64,000 bases of DNA from NCBI GenBank assembly GCA_963807675.1, contig CAWECP010000006.1, positions 131,650-195,649 on the forward strand. Reading direction: 5' to 3'. Origin of the DNA: Bog-473 sp963807675 (lineage in GTDB: Bacteria > Actinomycetota > Acidimicrobiia > Acidimicrobiales > RAAP-2). A model generated the notes under the pieces. The model was not told the DNA's origin. It ran no database searches and was given only the letters and a program-made list of their open reading frames with translations. Position 1 is the stretch's first letter. The number at the start of each line of letters is the position of its first letter. A program made the translations under genes and the position numbers. Below are positions 7,363-15,727 of this stretch, in pieces.

Positions 7363-9411
7363 GTGTCGACGCGCTGGGCCAGGACCGCCCTCTGTTCGCT
7401 CGCCGTGGCCGCCACGCTCCTCCTGACCTCGGGTTTCCCCACCGGCGGAGCCGGTGCCACGGTGGCCGACGCGCCCGCGCCCCTGCCGCTCACGCTGCTC
7501 TCCCAGACCCCGTTCGTCACGCCCACGTCGCCCTGGTTCAACATCTCGCTCGGCACCGCGCCGGCGGACAGCGGGCTCGATGTCAGCCTGACCTTCTACG
7601 GCCGGCTCGACAACAGCTCGCAGCTGCAGCAGGCGATCTCCGCCGCGCCGAACTCCGGCGTGCTCGGGCGGGTACCCGATGTCCCCTTCTCGACCATCAC
7701 CACCACCGGCCTCCCGACCGCCGACGTCTGCGTGACCGTCCTGCCCGACGCGGACACCGGTGCACCGTCGTCCGGCGCCGGGTCCTGCCCGAGCGGTAGC
7801 AGCACCCTCACCCTCGGCTGTACGCCGTATACCGGCATCTGCGGCGACGTCTACCCCGTCTCGGTCGCGCTCGAGCGCCCCGGCGCGTCCTCGCCCGTGG
7901 CGCGCTTCACCACCTTCCTCACCTACGAGGAGCCGACGGCGGTCGGCCAAGGGGGCGCGCTCCGCGTCGGGGTGGTCGTCCCGGTGGGCGGCGGCGGCGT
8001 CACGGCGCTGGCCGACGCCCTCTCCGACCACCACGACGTGGCGACCACGGTCGCCGTGAGCCCGGTCGCGGTCGAACAGATCGAGCAGCAGCACACGCGC
8101 CAGGGGCTGCACGCGTTGGCCGAACTGGCCGCGCTCGACAACACCGAGATCCTCGACGAGCCCTATGTACCCGTCAACGTGGCCGCCCTCTCCGAGGCGG
8201 GCATCCCCGGCGAAATCGGCGCGCAGGTCGGCCGTGGGGACCAGTTGCTGCGCAGCGCCGGGCTCAAGCCCTCCGGCGGGCCCTGGGTCGACACGACGTC
8301 CTCCTTCGCCCAGGGCGACGGCGGCAACCTGGTCGACGGCATCGAAGTGGCGGGCTCCACGGAGCTGGTGCTCAGCGACGACGACCTCTCCGCGGCCGGT
8401 GTCGTCAACAACTTGACCTTCGCCCAGCCCTTCACCCTCGACCTCGGTCACGGTCTCAGCCTCCGCGCCGCCGCCTCGGACGGCTCGCTCAGCGCAGGTT
8501 TCACGGCAGACCCCGGCGATCCCGTCCTCGGAGCCGAACAGTTGCTGGCCGGCCTGTCCTTCGTCCATTACGAGGACCCCTACCTGACCGACGCCCGGGG
8601 CGTCATCGTGGAGCCGCCCGCCGGCTGGCGCCCGTCGGCCCCCTTCTTGGAGACACTTCTGGAGGGTCTGACGGCGGGCAACGACGCCCTCACGCCAGTG
8701 ACGCTGACGCAGTTCTTCGTGCAGGTGCCGGCCGGCGGCAACCGCGAGCCCACCGTCCGGCGCCTCCAGTCGGGCTCGGCCAGCCGCGACGTCTCGAGCA
8801 CCGCGGCCGACAAAATTGCGGTGGCGCGCCAGCAGCTGAGCTCTTTCACGAACGCGATCAGCGGGCACCCGCCGGAGGCGACGAGCCTCGAGGACCAGCT
8901 GCTCGACACGGAGGCCCGTGCGCTGAGCGGCGGCCGGCGCAGCGCCGCCCTGGCCGCGTACGACCGGAACTTCACCAGCCAGACCGGCCAGATTTCGCTC
9001 GCCACCGAGCGCACGGTGACGTTCACCTCCCGCCGGGCCGCCATCCCGGTCACGATCCTCTCCTCCGCCCCCTACCCGGTCAAGGTCGTGGTCACCTTGA
9101 CCAGTGACAAGTTCACGTTCCCCAATGGGGAGCCACCCCCGCTGACGCTGGACCGGCCCACCACCTCGGTCCGGGTCACGGCGCAGGCCCGCGGCTCGGG
9201 TGACCGGCTCCCCATCGACGTGACGCTGCGCACGGCGAACGGGCAGCTCGTGCTGGCGCACACCGTCCTCACCGTCCACTCGACCGCCATCTCGTTCGTC
9301 GGCATCGCCTTGACCGTCCTCGCCGGGGCGGTGTTCCTGCTCTGGTGGGTGCGCACGTGGCGGCGGTCCCGCCGCCAGCGGCTCCGGGCGGCCGCCGACG
9401 CACCGCACTGA
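7363..9411 (+). CDS. Large exported membrane-anchored protein, DUF6049 / Rv3909-like
   Basis: The 682-residue protein starts at GTG. An N-terminal signal peptide (RTALCSLAVAATLLLTSGF) is followed by a large, Ser/Thr/Asp-rich extracytoplasmic region and a single C-terminal membrane helix (about 645-667). A basic tail, RTWRRSRRQRLR, ends the protein. This topology and its place between cca and murJ match mycobacterial Rv3909, whose role is unknown but which lies in a cell-envelope cluster. No catalytic motif is evident. The Nudix gene (Rv3908) that separates cca from Rv3909 in Mycobacterium is absent here. Family assignment rests on topology and synteny more than on motifs. Confidence 0.75.
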   Translation: MSTRWARTALCSLAVAATLLLTSGFPTGGAGATVADAPAPLPLTLLSQTPFVTPTSPWFNISLGTAPADSGLDVSLTFYGRLDNSSQLQQAISAAPNSGVLGRVPDVPFSTITTTGLPTADVCVTVLPDADTGAPSSGAGSCPSGSSTLTLGCTPYTGICGDVYPVSVALERPGASSPVARFTTFLTYEEPTAVGQGGALRVGVVVPVGGGGVTALADALSDHHDVATTVAVSPVAVEQIEQQHTRQGLHALAELAALDNTEILDEPYVPVNVAALSEAGIPGEIGAQVGRGDQLLRSAGLKPSGGPWVDTTSSFAQGDGGNLVDGIEVAGSTELVLSDDDLSAAGVVNNLTFAQPFTLDLGHGLSLRAAASDGSLSAGFTADPGDPVLGAEQLLAGLSFVHYEDPYLTDARGVIVEPPAGWRPSAPFLETLLEGLTAGNDALTPVTLTQFFVQVPAGGNREPTVRRLQSGSASRDVSSTAADKIAVARQQLSSFTNAISGHPPEATSLEDQLLDTEARALSGGRRSAALAAYDRNFTSQTGQISLATERTVTFTSRRAAIPVTILSSAPYPVKVVVTLTSDKFTFPNGEPPPLTLDRPTTSVRVTAQARGSGDRLPIDVTLRTANGQLVLAHTVLTVHSTAISFVGIALTVLAGAVFLLWWVRTWRRSRRQRLRAAADAPH

Positions 9412-9428
9412 GCCGAGATGAGCTGAGC

Positions 9429-11072
9429 GTGCCCACCCCTCGTCGCGCCCGCACCATGCCGCTGCGCACCGCGGCCGTCTACGTCTCCTTCGGGACCGGC
9501 GTGTCGCGCGTCACCGGCCTGCTGCGCATCGTCGTGCTGGCCTGGGCCCTCGGGCAGCACTTCCTGGCCGACTCGTACAACCTGGCCAACGTCACGCCCA
9601 ACATGCTCTACGACGTCGTGTTGGGTGGCGTCCTGTCGGCCACCTTCATCCCCGTCTTCGTCGAGCGGCTGGCCAACAAGTCCGAGTCCGAGGCGTTCGA
9701 GTCGATCTCCGCCGTCGTGACCGTCTCGGTCGTCGTCCTCCTGGTCGCCACCGTGGCCGCCTTCATCGCCGCGCCCTACCTCATCACCGCGCTCACCGCC
9801 TTCGACGCCCACGGTCACCCGGGCCAACTTCCCCGCGTCCTCCTCGAGCGGCGCGTCGCCACCACCTTCCTGCGCTGGTTCGTGATCCAGATCGCCGCTT
9901 ACGGATTCTTCGCCCTGGGCGCCGCCCTCCTCAACACCCGCCGGCGCTTCGTCGCCGTCGCCTGGGCGCCCATCGTCAACAACCTCGTGTGCATCGCCAT
10001 CCTGATCTGGTTCGGCCTCTGGGCCGGGCACGGGGCCAACTTGGCCAGCGTGGAGGAGCACCACTCCCAGCTCGTCCTGCTCGGCCTCGGGACCTCGCTC
10101 GGTGTCGTCCTCCAGGGAGTGGCGCTGCTGCCCAGCCTCAAGGGGGCCGACCTGGGCCTGCTGCGCTGGCGCTGGAACCCACGCGACGACGCGCTGCGCG
10201 CCGTGGCCCGCCTGGGCGGTTGGACCTTCGGCTTCGTGCTCGCCAACCAGATCGCGCTGTTCGTCATCACCCTGCTCGCGGGCACCGTGCCCGGGCCCGA
10301 CCCGGTGTCGGCCTACACCTACGCCTACGCCTTCTTGCAGCTCCCCTACGGCATCGTCGCCGTCACGATCATGTCGGTGGTGACGCCCGACCTGGCCGAG
10401 CGCTGGTCGACCGGCCAGATCCCGGCCTTCCTCCACCGCATGACCACGGGCCTGCGCGCCGTCCTCGCCCTCATCATTCCCGCCGCCGTCGGCATGCTCC
10501 TGCTGGCGAAACCGGCCGTCGCGCTCCTGCTCGGGCACGGCCACAGCACGCCCGCACAGACCGCCACCATCGGCGCCGCCCTGGCCATGTTCTCCCTCGG
10601 GCTCCCAGGGTTCTGCGCCTACCTGTACTTCGTGCGCGTCCTCCAGGCCATGCAACGCACCCGGGTCGCCTTCTTCCTCTACCTGATCGAGAACGGGCTC
10701 AACGTCGTTCTCGCCCTCGCCCTGGTGCACCCCCTGGGCGTGCGCGGCCTGGCGCTCTCCCTGTCGATCGCCTACACCGTCGCCGCCTTCTGCGCCCTGG
10801 CCACCTTCCGCCGGTGGTTCGGGCGGCTGGCCGACCGCGAGACCTGGGGCCCGCTGGGACGAGTGGCCATCGCCACCGTTCCCATGGCCATCGTCGTCCT
10901 GGTGATCTCGAACCTGTCGGGGTCGACGAGCTTCGGCGGGCTGGCCGTCCGGGTCGTCGGCGCCGTGGTGGCCGGCGGTCTCACCTTCGGGGCCGTCGTC
11001 GTCTGGTTGGGCCAGCGCCACGACGCGCGGCGGGGCCCGCGCCCCCAGGCCCTGGACGCTCCCCGCGCCTGA
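9429..11072 (+). CDS. murJ: Lipid II flippase MurJ (MviN family)
   Basis: The product of 547 residues has about 14 predicted membrane helices. It shows SFGTGVSRVTGLLRIVVLAW near the N-terminus, LGGVLSATFIPVFVERL, and LNTRRRFVAVAWAPIVNN. AYTYAYAFLQLPYGIVAVTI is also present, all characteristic of MurJ. It moves lipid II across the membrane during peptidoglycan synthesis. The start is taken as GTG 9429, 17 bases after the previous stop; ATG 9456 is an alternative that also precedes helix 1. Unlike mycobacterial MviN (Rv3910), it has no C-terminal pseudokinase domain. It lies in the conserved cca-trxB block. Confidence 0.93.
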   Translation: MPTPRRARTMPLRTAAVYVSFGTGVSRVTGLLRIVVLAWALGQHFLADSYNLANVTPNMLYDVVLGGVLSATFIPVFVERLANKSESEAFESISAVVTVSVVVLLVATVAAFIAAPYLITALTAFDAHGHPGQLPRVLLERRVATTFLRWFVIQIAAYGFFALGAALLNTRRRFVAVAWAPIVNNLVCIAILIWFGLWAGHGANLASVEEHHSQLVLLGLGTSLGVVLQGVALLPSLKGADLGLLRWRWNPRDDALRAVARLGGWTFGFVLANQIALFVITLLAGTVPGPDPVSAYTYAYAFLQLPYGIVAVTIMSVVTPDLAERWSTGQIPAFLHRMTTGLRAVLALIIPAAVGMLLLAKPAVALLLGHGHSTPAQTATIGAALAMFSLGLPGFCAYLYFVRVLQAMQRTRVAFFLYLIENGLNVVLALALVHPLGVRGLALSLSIAYTVAAFCALATFRRWFGRLADRETWGPLGRVAIATVPMAIVVLVISNLSGSTSFGGLAVRVVGAVVAGGLTFGAVVVWLGQRHDARRGPRPQALDAPRA

Positions 11073-11139
11073 ACGGCCACCCCGCCCGGGCCGGCGAGCC
11101 GCCCCGCCCGCCGCCCCGTCACCGTGGCAGACTCCCTGC

Positions 11140-12006
11140 ATGCCCGGCGTCCACCTCGTGACCGACAGCGCCTGCGACCTCACCGACCAGCTCGTAAAAG
11201 AGCACCACATCGGCGTGGTGCCCCTCACCATCCGCTTCGGCGAAGATGAGTTCGAGGACCGCCGCCAGCTCACGCCGGCCGAGTTCTGGGAGCGTTGCCG
11301 CGTCGCCAAGGCGCTCCCCGAGACCGCCGCGCCCTCCCCCGGCAAGTTCCAGGCCGCCTTCCAGCAGGCCGCCGACGAAGGGGCCGATGCGGTCCTCTGC
11401 CTGACCATCTCGTCCAAGGTGTCGGCCACCTACGCCTCGGCCGTCACCGCCGCCGACACGTTCGGCGCCCTCCCCGTGCGCGTCGTCGACACCTTCTCCC
11501 TCACCCTGGGCCAGGGCCTGCTCGTGCTGGCGGCCGCCGAGGAGGCGGCCAGCGGCGCCGGCATGGACGAGCTGGTGGCCAACACGCAGAGCCGCATCCC
11601 ACGCACCCGCATCTACGGCGTCATCGGGGGCCTCGAGCACCTCCAACGGGGCGGTCGCATCGGGGGGGCCCAGGCCCTGCTCGGCTCCATCCTCAACATC
11701 AAGCCGGTGATCCAGCTCAAGGACGGTGAGGTGGCCGAGGAGTCCAAGCAGCGTACCCGGGCCCGTGCCCTGGCCTACCTGCGTGACAAGGTGGCGGCCG
11801 ACGCCCCGCTCGAGCGCCTGGCCGTGGCCGACGGCGCCTGCGACGACTTCCCGGCCGTGCTCGGCGGCCTGGAGGGCATCGCCACCGAGCACCCCCTCAT
11901 CGCGGCCGAGCTCGGGCCGGTCGTGGGCACCCACGCCGGGCCCAACACCGTGGGTGTCTGCTACATCGTCCCAGCCCAGGCTGGTACGACCCCCGCCGCC
12001 GGGTAG
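11140..12006 (+). CDS. DegV family fatty-acid-binding protein
   Basis: The 288-residue protein begins PGVHLVTDSACDLTDQLV, the hallmark DegV N-terminus. It continues with a Ser/Thr-lined lipid pocket signature (CLTISSKVSATYASA), then VVDTFSLTLGQGLLV, IGGLEHLQRGGRIGG and GPVVGTHAGPNTVGV. DegV proteins bind fatty acids; some deliver them to a fatty-acid kinase. In many actinobacteria sigM occupies the space between murJ and trxB, so this gene and the next one replace it. The -10-like CAGACT ends six bases before ATG, suggesting a leaderless transcript. Confidence 0.92.
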   Translation: MPGVHLVTDSACDLTDQLVKEHHIGVVPLTIRFGEDEFEDRRQLTPAEFWERCRVAKALPETAAPSPGKFQAAFQQAADEGADAVLCLTISSKVSATYASAVTAADTFGALPVRVVDTFSLTLGQGLLVLAAAEEAASGAGMDELVANTQSRIPRTRIYGVIGGLEHLQRGGRIGGAQALLGSILNIKPVIQLKDGEVAEESKQRTRARALAYLRDKVAADAPLERLAVADGACDDFPAVLGGLEGIATEHPLIAAELGPVVGTHAGPNTVGVCYIVPAQAGTTPAAG

Positions 12007-12015
12007 TCTCAACCC

Positions 12016-12318
12016 GTGGCTGAGAACGACCTTTCTGACGCCCTGTCCGCGCGGGCGCTCGAGACCATCGACACGGTGGTGGCGACGGTCAACGACAAGG
12101 CGGTCCGACCCGCCGTCGTCGCCGCCCGCAGCGTGGTGTTCGGCATCATCATCGGCGTCGTCGCCGTGACCGTGCTGATCCTGTTCTGCGTCATGTTCAT
12201 CCGCATCACCACCATCGCCGGCCACCGCATCTGGGCGTCCTATCTCGTGCTCGGCCTCATCTTCTGCATCGTGGGCGCCATCCTGTACTCGCGCCGCGGC
12301 GTCCCCCCCGATGCCTGA
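12016..12318 (+). CDS. Small two-helix membrane protein of unknown function
   Basis: The 100-residue product starts at GTG. A polar, acidic N-terminal ~38 residues (MAENDLSDALSARALETIDT) precedes two hydrophobic helices, about residues 40-65 (VVFGIIIGVVAVTVLILFCV) and 73-92 (SYLVLGLIFCIVGAILY). A short basic end follows. It lies 9 bases after degV and its last 8 bases overlap the trxB start, so it probably sits in an operon with trxB. TAGTCT ends six bases before the GTG, a leaderless-type promoter. I recognise no family. Confidence 0.75.
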   Translation: MAENDLSDALSARALETIDTVVATVNDKAVRPAVVAARSVVFGIIIGVVAVTVLILFCVMFIRITTIAGHRIWASYLVLGLIFCIVGAILYSRRGVPPDA

Positions 12319-13285
12319 CGCCAGCCCCGAGCGGCGCAAGGTCGTCGTCGTCGGCAGCGGCCCGGCCGGACTGACCGCCGCCCTGTACACGGCGCGCGCC
12401 CAGCTGCAGCCCCTCGTCATCGAGGGCGAGCCCTCGTCGACCAGCGACCAGCCGGGCGGCCAGCTCATGTTGACGACCGACGTCGAGAACTACCCCGGCT
12501 TCGTCGACGGAGTCATGGGCCCCGAGCTCATGGGCATGATGCGGGCCCAGGCGCTGCGGTTCGACGCCGAGCTGCGCACGGCCAAGGTCAGTCGCCTCGA
12601 CCTCACCCCCTGGCCCTTCGAGGTCTGGGTGGACGACCCCGAAGCGGACCAGCCCACGGTCCGCGCCGACACGCTGATCATCGCCACGGGGGCCCGCTCG
12701 CTCATGCTCGGCTGCCCCAACGAGGAACGCCTCCTCGGCTATGGCGTCTCCACCTGCGCCACCTGCGACGGCTTCTTCTTCCGCGGCCAGCACATCGCCG
12801 TGGCCGGCGGCGGCGATTCCGCCCTGGAGGAGGCCAACTTCCTCACCCGCTTCGCCGACAAGGTCACCGTCATCCACCGCCGCGACCAGCTCCGCGCCTC
12901 GAAGATCATGCAGGAGCGGGCCTTCGCCAACCCGAAGATCGAATTCCGCTGGAACAACGTGATCACCGACATCCTCGGGGACACCAAGGTGGGGGGCCTC
13001 GGGCTCCAGGACACCGTGACCGGCGAGGCGTCGCTGCTCGACGTGACGGGCCTTTTCGTCGCCATCGGCCACGAGCCCAACAGCTCGCTCCTGAAGGGCC
13101 AGGTCGAGCTCAAGGAGAACGGCTACGTGCGCACCTTCGACGGCACCACCCGCACGAGCGTCGACGGCGTCTTCGCCTGCGGCGACGTGCAGGACGACTA
13201 CTACCGCCAGGCCGTCACCTCGGCCGGGTCGGGCTGCATGGCCGCCATCGACGCGGAGCGCTGGCTCGAGATGAAGGGCGAGTAG
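12311..13285 (+). CDS. trxB: Thioredoxin-disulfide reductase
   Basis: The 324-residue flavoenzyme reduces thioredoxin with NADPH. It carries the FAD-binding VVVGSGPAGLTAALYTARA, the redox-active CATCDGFFF (Cys-Ala-Thr-Cys), the NADPH-binding VAGGGDSALEEANFL and the C-terminal FAD motif DGVFACGDVQDDYYRQA. Length is normal. Its ATG overlaps the upstream small membrane gene by eight bases. trxA follows 56 bases later, an arrangement conserved near oriC in actinobacteria. Confidence 0.97.
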   Translation: MPDASPERRKVVVVGSGPAGLTAALYTARAQLQPLVIEGEPSSTSDQPGGQLMLTTDVENYPGFVDGVMGPELMGMMRAQALRFDAELRTAKVSRLDLTPWPFEVWVDDPEADQPTVRADTLIIATGARSLMLGCPNEERLLGYGVSTCATCDGFFFRGQHIAVAGGGDSALEEANFLTRFADKVTVIHRRDQLRASKIMQERAFANPKIEFRWNNVITDILGDTKVGGLGLQDTVTGEASLLDVTGLFVAIGHEPNSSLLKGQVELKENGYVRTFDGTTRTSVDGVFACGDVQDDYYRQAVTSAGSGCMAAIDAERWLEMKGE

Positions 13286-13341
13286 CGAGCCGGGAACAGA
13301 ACCGCCCACCCCTGCGTTACACCCGCTGACAAGGAGATGCG

Positions 13342-13668
13342 ATGAGCGAGAAGATCGAGACCCTGACCGACGCTACCTTTGACGAGCATGTCAAGAGTTC
13401 GGACGTCCCCGTACTGGTGGACTTCTGGGCGGAATGGTGCGGCCCGTGCAAGATGATCTCCCCGGTCCTGGAGGAGATCGCCGAGGAGCAAGCGGGCAAG
13501 ATCAAGATCGGCAAGCTCAACATCGACGACAACCTGGACGTGACCCGTCGCTTCGACGTGATGAGCATTCCGACGCTGATCCTGTTCAAGGACGGCGAGC
13601 CCCAGGTCCGCCTCATCGGGGCCAAGCCCAAGGGCGCCCTGCTCGAGGAGATCTCGGCCTACCTGTAG
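13342..13668 (+). CDS. trxA: Thioredoxin
   Basis: The 108-residue protein has the classical active site WAEWCGPCKM and the cis-proline SIPTLILFKDGEP. It is a general cytoplasmic disulfide reductant recharged by the adjacent TrxB. A strong ribosome-binding site AAGGAG lies 6-7 bases before ATG. The next gene begins within a few bases of its TAG stop, so trxA and cwlM should be co-transcribed. Confidence 0.97.
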   Translation: MSEKIETLTDATFDEHVKSSDVPVLVDFWAEWCGPCKMISPVLEEIAEEQAGKIKIGKLNIDDNLDVTRRFDVMSIPTLILFKDGEPQVRLIGAKPKGALLEEISAYL

Positions 13669-13670
13669 GC

Positions 13671-14642
13671 CTGCCCCTGCTCTTCGGCGACCGCGGTCCG
13701 GCGGTCTCCGACGTCCAACACCGCCTGAGCGCCGTCCTGCCGGGCGCGCCCGTCGACGCCGACGGCATCTTCGGGCCCGCCACGCGCGCCGCCGTCCAGG
13801 CCTTCCAGCGCCTGCGGGGCCTGCGCGTCGACGGGGTGTGCGGCCCGCAGACCTGGAACACCCTGGTGGAAGCCGGTTTCCGGCTGGGCGACCGCTTCGT
13901 CTACCGCCGGACCCCCATGCTGCGGGGTGACGACGTGGCGGAGCTACAGCAGCGCCTGTGCACCTTGGGGTTCGACACCGGGCGTGTCGACGGCATCTTC
14001 GGTGACGACACTGCCCGCGCCCTGGGCGAGTTCCAGCGCAACGCCGGCCTGCCGGTGGACGGCATCGTGGGCGGGGCCACCCTGCATGAGCTGGTGCGCC
14101 TCGAGAGCCGCCACCACGACCCCAAGCTGGTCTCCTCGGTGCGAGCCCGGGCCGCCCTGCGCGACGCCCCGCCCACGCTCCTGGGGCGCCACGTGGCCGT
14201 GGGCGAGAGCGGCGGCCTGGGCAGCGTGACCGGGGCGCTGCGGCGGCGGCTGACGCTCAGCGGGACGCTGGTCACCGAGCTCCACCATCCCGACGACGCC
14301 GTGCAGGCCCGCGAGGCCAACGACCTGGGGGTCGACGTGTTCGTGGGCCTGAGGTTGAACCCCACGGCCTCGGCCTGCCGGACGGCGTTCTGGTCGGGTA
14401 CCCACGACGAGTCGCCCGGAGGGCGCCGCCTGGCCGAGCTGGTCCAGCTGGCCGTGCCGGGTGCGCTCGGCGTGGACGACGCCGGCGCCCACGGCATGTC
14501 CCTCCCCCTCCTGCGCGAGACCCGCATGCCTGCGGTACTGGTCGAGGTCGGTCCAGCCAGCTCCGTCGTCGAGCGGGCCCTGTCGCTCGCCACCGCCCTG
14601 TCGAGTGCCCTGGGGCACTGGGCTGACGCCTCCTGGGACTGA
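13671..14642 (+). CDS. cwlM: CwlM-like protein: two peptidoglycan-binding domains plus degenerate amidase_3 domain
   Basis: The ~323-residue protein has two PG_binding_1 repeats: residues ~5-65 with DGIFGPATRAAVQAFQ and ~80-145 with DGIFGDDTARALGEFQ. An amidase_3-type domain follows from ~165. The zinc ligands of active amidases appear lost. The DPGHGG position reads AVGESGG and the S-I-H-A-N position reads GLRLN, though VLVEVG remains. Mycobacterial CwlM (Rv3915), in the same locus, is a regulator of MurA rather than a hydrolase, so a regulatory role is inferred. No ATG, GTG or TTG occurs in the first ~80 bases after trxA in any frame. CTG at 13671 (or 13677) is the only workable start, which is unusual. 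Confidence 0.82.
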   Translation: MPLLFGDRGPAVSDVQHRLSAVLPGAPVDADGIFGPATRAAVQAFQRLRGLRVDGVCGPQTWNTLVEAGFRLGDRFVYRRTPMLRGDDVAELQQRLCTLGFDTGRVDGIFGDDTARALGEFQRNAGLPVDGIVGGATLHELVRLESRHHDPKLVSSVRARAALRDAPPTLLGRHVAVGESGGLGSVTGALRRRLTLSGTLVTELHHPDDAVQAREANDLGVDVFVGLRLNPTASACRTAFWSGTHDESPGGRRLAELVQLAVPGALGVDDAGAHGMSLPLLRETRMPAVLVEVGPASSVVERALSLATALSSALGHWADASWD

Positions 14643-14654
14643 TTACCGGTAATC
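14641..14654. promoter_or_regulatory. Perfect 14-bp palindrome in the cwlM-parB gap
   Basis: GATTACC-GGTAATC is a perfect palindrome beginning at the cwlM stop. It could be a dimeric regulator site; no partner is identifiable. Confidence 0.35.
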
Positions 14655-14709
14655 AAAGCGGTCGCGACGGTTACGCGATCAAAGTTGCTGCCAGGTGAAC
14701 CGGGTGACA

Positions 14710-14738
14710 ATCCACAACATCATGCACAGGTTGTGGAT
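14710..14738. promoter_or_regulatory. Inverted pair of DnaA-box-like sequences between cwlM and parB
   Basis: ATCCACAAC (14710-14718) and GTTGTGGAT (14730-14738) form a perfect 9-bp inverted repeat with an 11-base spacer. The right arm continues as TGTGGATGA, one base from the DnaA box complement TGTGGATAA. It could be a DnaA-binding site or a bidirectional terminator hairpin for the two convergent genes; no T-tract is present. Confidence 0.4.
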
Positions 14739-14770
14739 GAAGCTGAACCCGTCATTGACAGTTGTGTGAA

Positions 14771-15727
14771 CTACGCGACGCCTCCGTCACCGACCATGGC
14801 GCGGTAGATGCGCTCGAGGTCCTCGAGGGTGGCGAACTCGACCACCAGGCGACCCCGTCGGTTCTGGATGTCCACCTTGACCCGGGTGTTGAGGTGGGTG
14901 GAGAGGAGCTCCTCGAGCTCGAGCACCCCGGGCTCGGGCAACCTCTTGACCGTGGTCCGACGGGCCGGCGCATCGGTCGTACCTGAGGTCGTACCGCTGC
15001 TCGGGGCCACTTCGGCCGGCTCCTCGACGTCGACCGGAGGCAAGACATGGAGGTCGGCTCCCCCGGAGCGGACAAGATCCTCGACGGCCCGAACCGTCAA
15101 CCCCTCGTCCACGATGCGCTCGACCAGCTTCTCCTGCAGGGTGCGGTCGGGGGTGCCCAGGAGGGCCCGGGCGTGGCCGGCCGAGATGGTGCGCTCGGCC
15201 AGGGCGCGCTGGGCGCCGGCCGGCAGCTGCAGCAGGCGCAGCGTGTTCGTCACGGTGGCCCGGCCCTTGCCCATGCGGGTGGCCACCTGCTCGTGGGTCA
15301 GCCCGAACTCGTCGATGAGCTGTTGGTAGGCGGCCGCCTCCTCCAGGGCGTTGAGGTCGACCCGGTGGAGGTTCTCGACCAGGGCCTGCTCCAGGCTGGC
15401 CACGTCGTCGGCCACCTGCACCAGCACGGGGATGGTCTGCAGGCCCGCCCGGCGGGCGGCCCGCCAGCGCCGCTCCCCCGCAATCAGTTCGTAGGTACCG
15501 GCCTCCTCGGGCAGCTCGCGCACCAGCACCGGTTGGAGCAGCCCGACCTCCTTGATGGAGGTGGCCAGGGAGGACATGGACTCCTCCTCGAAGTGGCTCC
15601 GCGGCTGAAAGGCGTTCGGCCGGATGTGGGAAATGGGGACCACCCGGAGCAGGGAGTCGGACTCCCCGGTGGCCTCGCCCGGGATCAGGGCACTGAGGCC
15701 CTTACCGAGTCCGCTGCGGCGCGCCAT
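14771..15727 (-). CDS. parB: Chromosome partitioning protein ParB
   Basis: The 318-residue protein starts with the ParA-stimulating basic peptide ARRSGLGKGLSALIPG. Then come the ParB/Srx CTPase domain (IRPNAFQPRSHF, ELIAGERRWRAARRAGL) and the parS-binding helix-turn-helix (LTHEQVATRMGKGRATVTN). A C-terminal dimerisation segment follows. It loads on parS and slides as a CTP clamp. Its ATG lies 26 bases inside the end of parA, so the two are co-translated. Three parS sites lie 1.5 kb away between parA and rsmG. Confidence 0.96.
   Translation of the reverse strand: MARRSGLGKGLSALIPGEATGESDSLLRVVPISHIRPNAFQPRSHFEEESMSSLATSIKEVGLLQPVLVRELPEEAGTYELIAGERRWRAARRAGLQTIPVLVQVADDVASLEQALVENLHRVDLNALEEAAAYQQLIDEFGLTHEQVATRMGKGRATVTNTLRLLQLPAGAQRALAERTISAGHARALLGTPDRTLQEKLVERIVDEGLTVRAVEDLVRSGGADLHVLPPVDVEEPAEVAPSSGTTSGTTDAPARRTTVKRLPEPGVLELEELLSTHLNTRVKVDIQNRRGRLVVEFATLEDLERIYRAMVGDGGVA

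Noticed and set aside
7306..9408. A 700-codon minus-strand frame opposite the DUF6049 gene
   Set aside because: Composition is typical of antisense frames in high-GC DNA; the plus-strand gene has a signal peptide and membrane anchor.
9072..11429. A 785-codon open frame on the minus strand opposite murJ
   Set aside because: It is Gly/Glu/Asp/His-rich low-complexity text that mirrors GC-biased codons of murJ, overlaps several well-supported genes and shows no motif.
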